Of a DNA stretch of 64,000 bases, positions 1 to 9,021 are shown in pieces. The notes under the pieces are model-generated. The model was not told the DNA's origin. It saw only the letters and a program-made list of their open reading frames with translations, and did no database searches. The translations under genes and the position numbers were made by a program. The DNA comes from Bacteroidales bacterium (lineage in GTDB: Bacteria; Bacteroidota; Bacteroidia; Bacteroidales; P3), in the NCBI GenBank assembly GCA_017480785.1, contig JAFURZ010000013.1, positions 124,001 through 188,000 on the forward strand. Direction: 5' to 3'. Within the stretch, counting starts at the first letter, position 1; every line of letters starts with the position of its first letter.

Positions 1-257
1 TCGTCAATCTGGTCTGTAGCCTCGATAGTACCGATGGTAACACCGGTCAACGAGGAGAAATTGAAGGTGTGCAACACCACGTCCTCGCCGTCCTTGGTGA
101 AGATGGAGGCCTTGTAGTCGACAGGCTGCGCTTCGGTAGCGAAGACCACCTTCTCGTTGGCGGCAGGGGCGCAGAGTTTGCCAACCTGCTTGTTGGTCTG
201 GGCCATGGCAAGGGTGCTGCACAGGGCCAAACCCAAAACGAATAGTACTTTTTTCAT
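1..257 (-). CDS. Secreted protein of unknown function, 5' part only
   Basis: The gene starts with ATG at 257 on the minus strand and stays open to the window edge, so only the first 85 codons are visible. The first 20 or so residues form a clear signal peptide (MKKVLFVLGLALCSTLAMAQ), so the product is exported. The mature part begins with TNKQVGKLCAPAANEK and then reads as beta-strand-like sequence with no motif I recognise. A strong Bacteroidota promoter lies about 115 bp upstream. Function is unknown. The opening is typical of Bacteroidales secreted proteins with C-terminal sorting domains, but that end is outside the window. Confidence 0.85.
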   Translation of the reverse strand, partial: MKKVLFVLGLALCSTLAMAQTNKQVGKLCAPAANEKVVFATEAQPVDYKASIFTKDGEDVVLHTFNFSSLTGVTIGTIEATDQID

Positions 258-370
258 TTTGTTTGAATTTTTGGTGATTAACAATATTTCATTTCAACAA
301 TAGTCTACTTCTCTCACCCTCAGCCCGCTGACCGTGTTAAAACATTTCCGCGGGACGCTCTTTCACAATG

Positions 371-401
371 CAAAGATACACTTTTTTTTTCATACGGCAA
401 A
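371..401 (-). promoter_or_regulatory. Bacteroidota sigma-A promoter for the secreted-protein gene
   Basis: On the minus strand TTTG (398-401) is followed by exactly 19 bases and then TATCTTTG (371-378). This matches the Bacteroidota consensus TTTG-N19-TAnnTTTG perfectly. It lies upstream of the minus-strand gene that starts at 257, leaving a leader of roughly 110 bases. Confidence 0.8.
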
Positions 402-538
402 AAAATTTACTTTTTTAGGAATGTTTAACGCCCCCGGGGACAGTTCAGCCACATCAACCATAACATAAAAATACACTTAATCCGATACGGTTGTAGCGAC
501 ACAGGCCCAATTGATGCCCACATCGCCCCGGCCATTTC

Positions 539-617
539 TACGGTAGTATTACGGTTGTTCTTCGGCTGTTCTTCGGGGAAAAAGCGTAATACTACCGTAA
601 AACGGTAAAAGAACAGC
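539..617. repeat. Intergenic hairpin repeat (TAGTATTACG and CTGTTCTT motifs)
   Basis: The divergent gap 258-702 holds the minus-strand promoter at 371-401 and this repeat; I see nothing else in it. Arms of 15 bp (539-553 and 585-599) are perfect inverted copies containing TAGTATTACG. The loop carries two copies of a GTTCTTCGG phrase, and a reverse copy (GAACAGC, 611-617) lies just outside. The same two motifs recur at 8769-8879 and 27181-27230. Confidence 0.75.
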
Positions 618-702
618 TAAGGAACACCCAGAGGATGTGGGGGATGCGTATTTTCTTCACACGCACACACAATAAAAAACAGGATACGATGTTATATAGG
701 GC

Positions 703-2046
703 ATGAGAGCAACGAGGACAACCGTGACGGTGCTGGCCGGGGTGCTGGCGATGGCGGTGGCGGGCTGCGCCGGCCGCAAGGCGGCGGCGCCGGCGGCCGC
801 GAACCGCTACCGGCGGGCACCCATCCGCGAGGTGGACGAGCGGCAGCTGAAGGCCGACAGCCGCCTCATCGACGCCCTGACGCTGCAGAAGACGGGCCAC
901 GGCGACGAGGCCCTGGCAGCCTATGCGGCGCTGACGCACGACGAGCCGGCGACGGCGGCGGCCTGGTACGGGCAGAGCCTGCTGCTGCTGCAACGGGGCT
1001 GGACCGACAGTGCGCTGCACTGCGCCCGGCGGGCCGTGGAGCTGCAGGGCGACAACGTGTGGTACCTGCTGGTGCTGGCCCAGTGCCAGGAGCGGCAGGG
1101 CGACGCCGCCGGGGCCGTGGCGACCCTGAACCGCGTGGAGGCCCGCAAGGGCGTCAGCGAGGGCCTCTCGCTCCACAAGCAGAGCCTCTGGGAGGCCGCC
1201 GGACGGCACGACAAGGCCATGAAGGAAATCGAGGCCCTGGCCGACGCCCTGCCCCAGGAGACCCGCTACCAGGCCGTGCTGGCCGAGATGAACATGCAGC
1301 GCAAGAACTACAAGCGGGCCAAGATGTACTACGACCGCATCCTGGCGGCGGCGCCCGACGACGAATACATCCACCTGCAGCTGGCCGAATACTACAAGCA
1401 GACGGGCCGCACCGCCGAGGCCGACAGCGAGATGGTGCGCGCCATCGCCCACCCCGCCCTGGAGCCCTCGACGAAGATGCAGCTGCTGACATCGTTCTAC
1501 ACCGAAGAGGAGTTCTACGGCAGCCGGCGCGCGGTGTGCTTCCGCATGGTGGAGGAGGTGATGCGCCAGAGCACGGACCCGGCCGAGTATGCCGTCTTCT
1601 ACGGCGACATGCTGATGCACCAGGGACGCCACGACGAGGCGGCGACGCAGCTGGCCCTGGGGCTGCAGCGCGACAGTTCGCGCTACGAGGTGTGGGAGGC
1701 CCTGCTGCTGAGCCTGGGCAAGGTGCCCGAGCGCGAAGAGGAGCTGGGCGACTACGCCCGGCGGGCCGAGCGCCTGTTCCCCATCCACACGCTGCCCCAC
1801 TACACGGCCGCCGTCTACGCCCGCCGCCACGGGCGCTGCGACGAGGCCCTGGAGGCGCTGAACAAGGCGGTGCGCTGGGGCTTCAACAAGGGCTACCTGG
1901 AGAGCGAATGCTACGGCCTGATGGCCGACTGCCTGCACCAGGAGGGGCGCGACGACGAGGCCCGCCGCTGCGCCGAACACGCCCTCCGCGTAAATCCCAA
2001 GAACCCCCTGGCCCAACAGATAATCCACGAAATAGAGAACCAGTGA
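703..2046 (+). CDS. TPR-repeat outer-membrane lipoprotein
   Basis: This 447-residue protein starts with a lipoprotein signal peptide; the lipobox VAGC puts the modified cysteine at residue 22. From about residue 50 to the end it is built of helical pairs with tetratricopeptide spacing, for example the stretch with ALEALNKAVRWG and the final ALRVNPKNPLAQ. TPR lipoproteins of this kind usually act as scaffolds at the inner face of the outer membrane. It is the first gene of a tight run: the DUF4292-like gene starts 8 bases after its stop. A long antisense reading frame across it is a GC-rich shadow. Confidence 0.85.
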   Translation: MRATRTTVTVLAGVLAMAVAGCAGRKAAAPAAANRYRRAPIREVDERQLKADSRLIDALTLQKTGHGDEALAAYAALTHDEPATAAAWYGQSLLLLQRGWTDSALHCARRAVELQGDNVWYLLVLAQCQERQGDAAGAVATLNRVEARKGVSEGLSLHKQSLWEAAGRHDKAMKEIEALADALPQETRYQAVLAEMNMQRKNYKRAKMYYDRILAAAPDDEYIHLQLAEYYKQTGRTAEADSEMVRAIAHPALEPSTKMQLLTSFYTEEEFYGSRRAVCFRMVEEVMRQSTDPAEYAVFYGDMLMHQGRHDEAATQLALGLQRDSSRYEVWEALLLSLGKVPEREEELGDYARRAERLFPIHTLPHYTAAVYARRHGRCDEALEALNKAVRWGFNKGYLESECYGLMADCLHQEGRDDEARRCAEHALRVNPKNPLAQQIIHEIENQ

Positions 2047-2054
2047 CCGTGGGT

Positions 2055-2582
2055 ATGAGCGGACATAAAGGATTTGCGCATTGCGCCCTGGGCGGAATCA
2101 TCATCATGTTGCTGGCGGCGGGATGCCACACGGCACGGAAAGCGACGGCGGTGCCCGAGGCGGCATCGGAGGCGGTGGCGGCGGAGGAGCCACAAAAGCG
2201 CACCTACACCGTGCTGACCTTCGAGGGCGAGGTGGAAGGCATCGCCGTCGACGGGCAGCTGCGCGTGGCGGAGGACAGCGCCATGTGGGTGTCGGTGACC
2301 AAGGTCATCGAGGTGGGGCGCGCCATGTGCACCCCCGACTCGCTGTGGCTGCGCGCCCCCCTGCTGGGTCGCGACGACGCGATGGACTATGCCACCCTGC
2401 GGCGCCTGACGGGCGTCGACATCAGCTACGACGAGCTGCAAAAGACCGCCCTGGCCCCCGACGCCGAGGCACGCCTGGCACGCCTGGCACGGCGGCTGGG
2501 CGTCGACGCATCGGTGCGCATCACCCGCCGCCGTCAGACAGAACACCTCTCTTTCCCTTATAACAAAACCGTAAAGCCATGA
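2055..2582 (+). CDS. DUF4292-like lipoprotein
   Basis: The product is 175 residues with a lipoprotein signal (LLAAGC, cysteine 24). The segment from about residue 75 (DSAMWVSVTKVIEVGRAMCTPDSL) to DISYDELQ matches the core of DUF4292, a Bacteroidota family related in fold to LolA/LolB lipoprotein carriers. It is shorter than usual for that family, which normally runs to about 250 residues. The next gene, another LolA-like protein, overlaps its stop codon (ATGA), so the two are probably co-translated. A role in lipoprotein or lipid handling at the outer membrane is inference. Confidence 0.75.
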   Translation: MSGHKGFAHCALGGIIIMLLAAGCHTARKATAVPEAASEAVAAEEPQKRTYTVLTFEGEVEGIAVDGQLRVAEDSAMWVSVTKVIEVGRAMCTPDSLWLRAPLLGRDDAMDYATLRRLTGVDISYDELQKTALAPDAEARLARLARRLGVDASVRITRRRQTEHLSFPYNKTVKP

Positions 2583-3322
2583 AAAGACTAGTCATCCTTT
2601 TGGTCCTCCTGCCCCTGGGGCTGAGGGCCCAGACCAAAGACAGCGCCGAGCTGGTCGTGGAGCGCTACCTGAAGCTGCTGAACCTCGAGGCCCTGCCACA
2701 GGACAGCACGCTGGTGATGGAGTCGACCGTCACCTTCCCCGGCAGCACCGACACCTTCACCATGCGGCGGTGGTATGCGCCGCCGACGATGATGCGCGTG
2801 GAGGTGTGGCACGACAACCAGCTCACCGAGGGCTACTGCACCAACGGCTCCTCACGCCACCGCGAGTACATGCGGAGGATGAGGTGGTGGGACGACGTGG
2901 ACCACAGCGTCTTCCACCAGAAGATGGACGCCTTCGACTTCCGCGGCCAGCTGTACAACTGGCAGGTGCGGGGCGTGAAGCTCAGCTACCGCGGCGAGGT
3001 GAACTACAAAGGGCAGCAGCTGCAGGTGGTGCGCGCCGAGCAGACCGACGCCTACGCTCGCTACTACATGTTCGAGAAGGGGAGCGGCCTGCTGGTGATA
3101 GTGCAGGAGAAGGACGAGGAGCAGTCGACGGACTTCACGAAACAGGTGCTGGCAAAGATGAAGGCGAGCCCGATGGAGTATGAGGTCTTCCACGAGTACC
3201 TGCCGGCGGGCATGAGCCTCGTGCCCTCGCAGGTGAGCTACATGCGCGACGGCCAGCTGACCGTCATGGAGACCACGCTGCACTTCGAGCCACGCAACAA
3301 CCTCACGTTCAACCAAGACTGA
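2579..3322 (+). CDS. LolA-like periplasmic protein
   Basis: This 247-residue protein has a signal peptide ending near ALRAQ (residues 1-18) and no lipobox, so it is probably soluble in the periplasm. The mature part resembles outer-membrane lipoprotein-sorting proteins: early helices (AELVVERYLKLLNLEAL), then repeated strands such as TFTMRRWYAPP and VKLSYRGEVNYKGQQL that would form a half-barrel. It overlaps the DUF4292-like gene by 4 bases and tadA by 1 base. The family call rests on pattern and context and is not certain. Confidence 0.6.
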   Translation: MKRLVILLVLLPLGLRAQTKDSAELVVERYLKLLNLEALPQDSTLVMESTVTFPGSTDTFTMRRWYAPPTMMRVEVWHDNQLTEGYCTNGSSRHREYMRRMRWWDDVDHSVFHQKMDAFDFRGQLYNWQVRGVKLSYRGEVNYKGQQLQVVRAEQTDAYARYYMFEKGSGLLVIVQEKDEEQSTDFTKQVLAKMKASPMEYEVFHEYLPAGMSLVPSQVSYMRDGQLTVMETTLHFEPRNNLTFNQD

Positions 3323-3768
3323 TGGGCATCCTGGACAATCCGGACGAATACTACATGCGCGAGGCGCTGCGCGAGGCCCGCGCCGCCGCGGCGGCTGACG
3401 AGGTGCCGATAGGTGCCGTCGTGGTGTGCGGCGACCGCATCATAGGGCGCGGCCACAACCAGACCGAGCTGCTGCACGACGTGACGGCGCATGCCGAGAT
3501 GCTGGCCCTGACGGCCGCCGAAGAGGCCTTGGGGGCCAAGTACCTGGGCGACTGCACCCTCTACGTCACCGTGGAGCCCTGTCCCATGTGCGCGGGGGCG
3601 ATAGGATGGACCCAGCTGGGGCGCCTTGTCTACGGGGCCGCCGACCCCAAGCGGGGCTTCACGCTGCTCACCGGCCCCGTGCTGCACCCCAAGACCGCGG
3701 TGGAGGGGGGGCTGCTGGCCGACGAGTGCGAACAACTAATGAAAGAATTCTTTAAAAACAAACGATAA
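3322..3768 (+). CDS. tadA: tRNA-specific adenosine deaminase TadA
   Basis: TadA deaminates adenosine 34 to inosine in the anticodon of tRNA-Arg(ACG). The 148-residue protein has the full zinc deaminase signature: HAE at residues 57-59 (zinc histidine and catalytic glutamate) and PCPMC with cysteines 87 and 90. Length is normal for the family. The start codon overlaps the stop of the LolA-like gene by one base. A seven-G run near the 3' end encodes glycines in a GC-rich gene and is probably unremarkable. Confidence 0.95.
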   Translation: MGILDNPDEYYMREALREARAAAAADEVPIGAVVVCGDRIIGRGHNQTELLHDVTAHAEMLALTAAEEALGAKYLGDCTLYVTVEPCPMCAGAIGWTQLGRLVYGAADPKRGFTLLTGPVLHPKTAVEGGLLADECEQLMKEFFKNKR

Positions 3769-3772
3769 CACC

Positions 3773-4663
3773 ATGAAACCAACACTTCTTGTTCTGGCTG
3801 CCGGCATGGGCAGCCGCTATGGCGGACTGAAACAGATGGACGGCGTAGGCCCTCACGGGGAGATTATCCTCGACTACAGCGTCATGGATGCCATCCGCGC
3901 CGGCTTCGGCAAGGTGGTCTTCGTCATCCGCCACTCCTTCGCCGAGCAGTTCCAGGCCCGCATCAACGCCGAGCACTACGGCAACCGCATCTCCGTGGAG
4001 TACGTGTATCAGGAGCTCGACATGCTGCCCGCCGGCTTCAGCGTGCCCGAAGGCCGCGAGAAACCCTGGGGCACCAACCACGCCATCCTGATGGCCAAGG
4101 ACGTCATCCACGAACCCTTCGCCATCATCAACGCCGACGACTTCTACGGCCGCGACGCCTTCGAGGTGATGGCGCGCCACCTGGAGACCCTCGACGGCGT
4201 CGAAGGACGCTACTGCATGGTGGGCTACCGCCTGGAGAACACCCTCTCGGAGAACGGCACCGTGAGCCGCGGCGTCTGCGAGACCGACAAGGACGGCCTG
4301 CTCATCGGCATGACCGAACGCACCGCCATCGGCCGCACCCCCAACGGCATCGAGTACAAGGACACCGACGGCACCATGCACCCGCTGGCCGCCGACGCCA
4401 CCGTCAGCATGAACCTCTTCGGCTTCACGCCCGACTACTTCACCAAGAGCGAGGCCCTCTTCGTGGACTTCCTCAAGGAGCACGGGCAGGAGCTCAAGTC
4501 GGAATACTACATCCCCTTCGCGGTGAACACCTTCATCCACAACGGCACGGCCACCATGACGGTGCTGCAGACCACGGCCCGCTGGTTCGGCGTCACCTAC
4601 AAGGAAGACCGCCCCATGGTGGTGGAGCGCCTGAAGAAGCTGCATGACCAGGGAGTGTATTGA
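3773..4663 (+). CDS. NDP-sugar pyrophosphorylase-like nucleotidyltransferase
   Basis: The protein has 296 residues. Its N-terminus LAAGMGSRYGGLKQ (residues 8-21) is the sugar-nucleotidyltransferase glycine-rich loop. AIINADDFYG near residue 120 supplies the metal-binding aspartates. These enzymes couple a sugar 1-phosphate to an NTP; the substrate cannot be read from the sequence. It follows tadA by 4 bases and overlaps the next methyltransferase by 20 bases, so it belongs to the same transcript. It is not a close match to RmlA or GalU and lies far from the capsule locus. Confidence 0.8.
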   Translation: MKPTLLVLAAGMGSRYGGLKQMDGVGPHGEIILDYSVMDAIRAGFGKVVFVIRHSFAEQFQARINAEHYGNRISVEYVYQELDMLPAGFSVPEGREKPWGTNHAILMAKDVIHEPFAIINADDFYGRDAFEVMARHLETLDGVEGRYCMVGYRLENTLSENGTVSRGVCETDKDGLLIGMTERTAIGRTPNGIEYKDTDGTMHPLAADATVSMNLFGFTPDYFTKSEALFVDFLKEHGQELKSEYYIPFAVNTFIHNGTATMTVLQTTARWFGVTYKEDRPMVVERLKKLHDQGVY

Positions 4664-5870
4664 TTTCGTCCTGACTCATGCGAACGAGGATACCGCGAGG
4701 CTGCTGCTGAGTGCTTCGCGGTATCCTTCTATTGATATGCCTGCGGCCGTGCAGCAAATCGAAGGCCGCCGCACCGCGCGTGAGAAATGGCCGGGGCTGC
4801 TGGAGTGCGAGGAGTTCGTCTATCCGCCACGGCTGAACCGCGAGCAGGCGTCGTCGGAAGAGACCGCCACACACAAGGCGTATGTGGCCGACGGCCTATG
4901 TGGCGAGGAGGCGTTCGTTTCGGTGGCAGACCTGACTGGGGGTATGGGCATCGACAGCATTGCCTTTGCCCGACGCTCACGGTTTGTCAACCCGCTTCGC
5001 ACACAAGTGCTGTCGCATGTGGACTATGTGGAACGGTCGGCATCATTGTGTGCACTCATGGAGCACAACAGCAAGGTTCTGGATCTGGAGAACATCGCAG
5101 TGCACTGTGCCGACAGCCTGGAGTGGCTGGCCTCCACCGACCAGCATTACGACATCATATATATAGACCCGGCACGCCGGGCCGCATCGGGCCGCAAGGT
5201 AGCCGCCTTTGAGGATTGCGAGCCCAACATCCTGCAGCACATGGAAATGCTGCGGCGTCGATGCCGCTGGCTGTTGGTCAAGGCATCGCCGATGATCGAC
5301 ATCAGTTTGGCCGAACGACAGCTGGGCGACGTGGCTGAGGTGCACGTAGTCTCGGTGCAAGGGGAATGCAAAGAAGTGATCTTTGTCTGCGGAGCTCACA
5401 AGGGCGAGACAGAGGTACACTGCGTCATCCGCGGCAGGAAGGAGGGCAGTTTCTACGACTGCGACTTCACCCGCAGCGAGGAGGCCGAGGCGGTACCGCA
5501 ACTCTGTTCCGCAATAGGACGTTATCTCTATGAGCCCGACGCCGCCTTGATGAAGGGCGGCCCCTATAATCTCATCTGCCAGTGGATGGGGGTGGAGAAA
5601 CTGGCCCGCAACACCCATCTCTACACCTCGGACCGCCACATAGCAGACTTCTATGGTCGCACATGGGAGGTGCTGCACGAGGTGAGGCTGAACAGAAAAG
5701 ACATCGCAGAAGCAGTGCCTGACGGCAAGGCGCACGTGATGGTGCGCAACTTCCCCGTGGCCGCCGCCGAGTTGCAGAAGCAGCTGGGCCTGAAAGAGGG
5801 CGGCGACCTCTTCGTCGTCGCCACCACCCTCGGCCGTCGCCGCACGGCCTTCCTCTGCCAAGCCGTCTAA
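4644..5870 (+). CDS. Class I SAM methyltransferase with THUMP-like domain
   Basis: This 408-residue protein has a Rossmann SAM-binding motif DLTGGMGIDSIAFAR at about residues 95-109 and a DPARR motif near residue 174 in the position of a catalytic loop. The C-terminal part resembles the THUMP-like and ferredoxin-like domains of the Porphyromonas PG_1098 family, which points to an RNA substrate. Target and modified base are unknown. The ATG lies inside the 3' end of the preceding gene (20-base overlap), consistent with translational coupling. Convergent nrdJ ends 79 bases downstream. Confidence 0.8.
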   Translation: MTRECIDFVLTHANEDTARLLLSASRYPSIDMPAAVQQIEGRRTAREKWPGLLECEEFVYPPRLNREQASSEETATHKAYVADGLCGEEAFVSVADLTGGMGIDSIAFARRSRFVNPLRTQVLSHVDYVERSASLCALMEHNSKVLDLENIAVHCADSLEWLASTDQHYDIIYIDPARRAASGRKVAAFEDCEPNILQHMEMLRRRCRWLLVKASPMIDISLAERQLGDVAEVHVVSVQGECKEVIFVCGAHKGETEVHCVIRGRKEGSFYDCDFTRSEEAEAVPQLCSAIGRYLYEPDAALMKGGPYNLICQWMGVEKLARNTHLYTSDRHIADFYGRTWEVLHEVRLNRKDIAEAVPDGKAHVMVRNFPVAAAELQKQLGLKEGGDLFVVATTLGRRRTAFLCQAV

Positions 5871-5882
5871 CGAAAAGTGAAA

Positions 5883-5907
5883 GGGTCCGGCGGTGCAGGC
5901 CAGACCC
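5883..5907. terminator. Possible bidirectional terminator hairpin
   Basis: Between the convergent methyltransferase and nrdJ genes, a 9-bp stem (5883-5891 with 5899-5907) has one mismatch and a 7-base loop. Neither side has a strong T-run, so the call is tentative. Confidence 0.4.
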
Positions 5908-5948
5908 CTTCGGGTGAATATGTTGTGCTTGCTAGTTTTCAGCGGGTA

Positions 5949-8531
5949 TCAGCTGCACTTGCTCCAGCCGCAGTTGGGGCAACTCTTGCAGCCGTCGACA
6001 TAGACCAACTTGCCGCCACAGTCGGGGCACACCTCGTCGGTCTCGGTGCCGTCCTTGATGTAGCGTTTCAGGGCTCGCGCCACACCGTTGCTCCAGGTGG
6101 TGATGGAGTCGGTGTCGAAATTGAGCTTGCCGATGAGCTCCACCACGTTGGCGATAGGCATGCCGTGGCGCAGGATGCCGGAGATGAGCTTGGCATAGTT
6201 CCAGAACTCCTTCTTGAACATGCGCGAGAGGCCCTCCATGGTGATGTGGTAGCCGTCCTGGTCCAGGTACTGGAAGTCATAGCGGGCATGCTCCTGCCCT
6301 TTCTCCTTGACGCGGATGACCCAGCCCTTCTCCACATACTTGGGCACCAGGAAACTCTCGGCACGGCCGGTGAATATCTCGTAGGGGCGTCCCTCATACA
6401 TGCCGACCACAGCTATCCAATCCTCCTTCTCGTTCTTGAAGCGCACAATCTCGGCCTCGAGCTTCTTGGGGCGCTTCGGGGCCTTGCTCTCGCCGAAGCC
6501 CGTATTCTCCTTCTTGCCCTCGCTGGTGGATACGAGCACGCCGGTGCGGGAGCCGTCGCGGTAGATGGTGCAGCCCTTGCAGCCGCTCTCCCAGGCCGTC
6601 TCGTATATCTTGCTCACCACCTCCTTGGTGGTCTCTTTGGGGATGTTGACCGTCACAGAGATGCTGTGGTCGACCCACTTCTGGATGGCACCCTGCATCT
6701 TCACCTTGGCCACCCAGTCGATATCGGCGCTGGTGGAATGGAAATAGGGGCTCTGCTCGATGAGCTTCTGCAGGTCGGTGTCGCCCATGTGCTTCACCTC
6801 CACCACATCGTAGCCATTGATGCGGGCCCAGTCGAGGAACTTGGGGTGGAACACATTGTACTCCTCGAAGTAGTCGCCGTTCTCGTCCTTGATGACGTTG
6901 TGGCCGTTCTGCTCCTGCGCACCGTTCTCGGGGCGGTTGATTTTCTTGCGCCGCTTGTAGCTGACAAGGAAGACGGGCTCGATGCCCGAGGTGGTCTGGG
7001 TGCAGATGCTCACCGTGCCGGTGGGGGCGATGGTGAGCAGGGCGATATTGCGACGGCCGTACTTGACCATGTCGGCATACAGCTCGGGGTCGGCCTCGGC
7101 GATGCGTTTCATCAGCGGGTTGTTCTCCTCGCGCTTGGCGTTGTAGATGGGAAAGCAGCCACGCTCGCGGGCCATGGTGACACTGGAGCGGTAGGCCGTG
7201 CAGCAGAGCGTCTGCTGCACCTTGACGGCGAAAGCCGTCGCCTCGTCGGTGCCGTATTGCAGACCCATGGCGGCCAGCATGTCGCCCTCGGCGGTGATGC
7301 CGAAGCCGCTGCGGCGCCCCTCGAGGCACTTCATCTTGATGTTGAGCCACAGGTTGTGCTCCACCTGCTTGATTTCCTCGCTCTCGGGGTCGCTCTCTAT
7401 CTTTTTCAATATCTGGTCCACCTTCTCCAGCTCCAGGTCAATCAGGTCGTCCATCAGGCGCTGTCCCTTCGTCACATGCTCCTTGAAGAGGTCGAAGTTG
7501 AAGCGGGCCTCCTTGGTGAAGGGATTCTCGACATAGCTGTAGAGGTTGATGGCCTGCAGGCGGCAACTGTCGTAGGGGCAGAGCGGAATCTCGCCGCAGG
7601 GGTTGGTCGACACCGTGCGGTAGCCGTAGTCGGCATAGCAGTCGGGCAGGCTCTCACGGATGATGGTGTCCCAGAAGAGCACGCCCGGCTCGGCGCTGTT
7701 CCACGCGTTGGCAATAATCTTGTTCCACAGCGCGCGGGCATCCACCTGCTTGGTATAGACCGGCGCTGGCGAGTCGATGGGATACTGCTGCGTGAAGGGC
7801 TTGCCCTCCATGGCGCAGCGCATGAACTCGTCCGTAATCTTCACACTCACGTTGGCACCCGTAATCTTGCCCTGCTCCAGCTTGGCGTCGATAAAGTTCT
7901 CCGAATCGGGATGCTTGATGCTGATACTGAGCATCAAGGCACCGCGACGCCCCCCCTGCGCCACCTCGCGGGTGGTGTTGCTGTAGCGCTCCATGAACGG
8001 CACGATACCCGTCGAGGTGAGGGCCGCGTTCTTCACGGGGCTGCCGCCGGGGCGGATATGGCTCAGGTCGTGGCCCACGCCGCCGCGGCGCTTCATCAGC
8101 TGCACCTGCTCCTGGTCAATCTTCATAATGCCGCCATAGGAATCGCTGTTGCCCTGATTGCCAATGACAAAGCAATTGCTCAACGACACCACCTGGAAGT
8201 TGTTGCCGATGCCGCTCATCGGGCTGCCCTGCGGCACAATATATTTAAAGTCCTTCAACAACTGATAGATTTCCTCCTCGCCCATCGGGTTGGGATACTT
8301 CCGCTCGATGCGGGCATACTCCGCCGCCAACCGGTGGTGCATCATGTCGGGGTTGAGCTCGTAGACGTGGTCGTCGTCGCGCAACGCATACTTGTTCATC
8401 CAGACATTGGCTGCCAACTCGTCGCCGTGGAAATACTCCACCGACGACTTCATAATCTCCTCGGGGGTATAGGACTTCATCTCGCGAGGTTGCTCCTGGG
8501 GCTCGGTTTCAGAAAAAAGGTCGCCTTGCAT
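5949..8531 (-). CDS. nrdJ: Adenosylcobalamin-dependent ribonucleoside-diphosphate reductase (class II)
   Basis: Class II ribonucleotide reductase makes deoxynucleotides using adenosylcobalamin to generate its radical. The 860-residue chain has the catalytic finger-loop motif NPCGEIPL with its cysteine near residue 312, SLSNCFV upstream with the redox cysteine, and a C-terminal cysteine cluster (CPDCGG, CKSCPNCGW, final CS) for re-reduction or metal binding. No small subunit is nearby, as expected for class II. It starts at ATG 8531, divergent from pcrA across a 490-bp gap with a long palindrome. I see no NrdR box or cobalamin riboswitch. A 911-residue antisense frame is a shadow. Confidence 0.95.
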   Translation of the reverse strand: MQGDLFSETEPQEQPREMKSYTPEEIMKSSVEYFHGDELAANVWMNKYALRDDDHVYELNPDMMHHRLAAEYARIERKYPNPMGEEEIYQLLKDFKYIVPQGSPMSGIGNNFQVVSLSNCFVIGNQGNSDSYGGIMKIDQEQVQLMKRRGGVGHDLSHIRPGGSPVKNAALTSTGIVPFMERYSNTTREVAQGGRRGALMLSISIKHPDSENFIDAKLEQGKITGANVSVKITDEFMRCAMEGKPFTQQYPIDSPAPVYTKQVDARALWNKIIANAWNSAEPGVLFWDTIIRESLPDCYADYGYRTVSTNPCGEIPLCPYDSCRLQAINLYSYVENPFTKEARFNFDLFKEHVTKGQRLMDDLIDLELEKVDQILKKIESDPESEEIKQVEHNLWLNIKMKCLEGRRSGFGITAEGDMLAAMGLQYGTDEATAFAVKVQQTLCCTAYRSSVTMARERGCFPIYNAKREENNPLMKRIAEADPELYADMVKYGRRNIALLTIAPTGTVSICTQTTSGIEPVFLVSYKRRKKINRPENGAQEQNGHNVIKDENGDYFEEYNVFHPKFLDWARINGYDVVEVKHMGDTDLQKLIEQSPYFHSTSADIDWVAKVKMQGAIQKWVDHSISVTVNIPKETTKEVVSKIYETAWESGCKGCTIYRDGSRTGVLVSTSEGKKENTGFGESKAPKRPKKLEAEIVRFKNEKEDWIAVVGMYEGRPYEIFTGRAESFLVPKYVEKGWVIRVKEKGQEHARYDFQYLDQDGYHITMEGLSRMFKKEFWNYAKLISGILRHGMPIANVVELIGKLNFDTDSITTWSNGVARALKRYIKDGTETDEVCPDCGGKLVYVDGCKSCPNCGWSKCS

Positions 8532-8768
8532 GGCTCAAATCTTTTAATTATCTATCTATACTACAACAATTTAAACAAAACCAACGGTCTCCCGTTCTGC
8601 TTGCTAAATTAGACAGAAAAAGGCAACCGCAGACAAATAGTTATCAACAAAAAGTCCACCGTCCTGGGCAAACCGTCGCCAGATTGGGGAGTTGGTTGGT
8701 TGAAAAGTCGCCTCCGTCCCCATGCACCCTCCCGCCGGCCCCCTCCCACCCCCTCTCCGCCCCCCACA

Positions 8769-8879
8769 TCCTCCGCCATTTTAACGCTAGTATTACGGTA
8801 GTATTACGGTAGTATTACGCTTTTAAAGCGTAATACTACCGTAATACTACCGTAATACTAGCGTTAAAATGGCGGAGGA
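8769..8879. repeat. 111-bp palindrome with 55-bp perfect arms
   Basis: Bases 8769-8823 are the exact reverse complement of 8825-8879, leaving a single T at 8824. Each arm holds three tandem copies of an 11-bp unit containing TAGTATTACG, plus an outer CCTCCGCCATTTTAACG segment. It sits in the divergent gap between nrdJ and pcrA (8532-9021). Apart from this and the candidate pcrA -7 element I see nothing in the gap. There is no T-run, so it is not a standard terminator. The core unit is shared with 539-599. Confidence 0.9.
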
Positions 8880-8942
8880 AATAGGGGGAGTGCACGGCGA
8901 AGAAAGGGGCTCTGGCTGGAGGGTGACGGTTTTTTTTTCTGT

Positions 8943-8978
8943 TTTGTAGAATAGGTTTGCGTTTTTTTTGTATATTTG
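8943..8978 (+). promoter_or_regulatory. Candidate promoter of pcrA
   Basis: TATATTTG at 8971-8978 is a perfect Bacteroidota -7 element, about 45 bases before the pcrA start. TTTG at 8943-8946 and 8956-8959 are possible -33 elements but are spaced 24 and 11 bases away, so only the -7 half is convincing. Confidence 0.55.
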
Positions 8979-9021
8979 CATCTTTAAACACAAGATATCC
9001 TTTCTATAAAAGCACCATATT

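Noticed and set aside
539..617. CRISPR array
   Set aside because: Too few repeats, repeats are inverted rather than direct, and no cas genes are present.
592..2028. 478-residue antisense frame across the TPR lipoprotein
   Set aside because: GC-rich shadow; the plus strand has a signal peptide, lipobox and TPR units.
5877..8612. 911-residue open frame on the plus strand across nrdJ
   Set aside because: It is antisense to a complete, motif-rich nrdJ and reads as Val/Leu/Ala/Asp/His-rich low-complexity sequence, a common artefact of GC-rich codon use.
8769..8879. Long palindrome as a transcription terminator
   Set aside because: No T-run on either strand and it lies at the 5' ends of divergent genes.
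8532..9021. Cobalamin riboswitch or NrdR box upstream of nrdJ
   Set aside because: No B12-box or paired NrdR sequence was found; the palindrome dominates the region.
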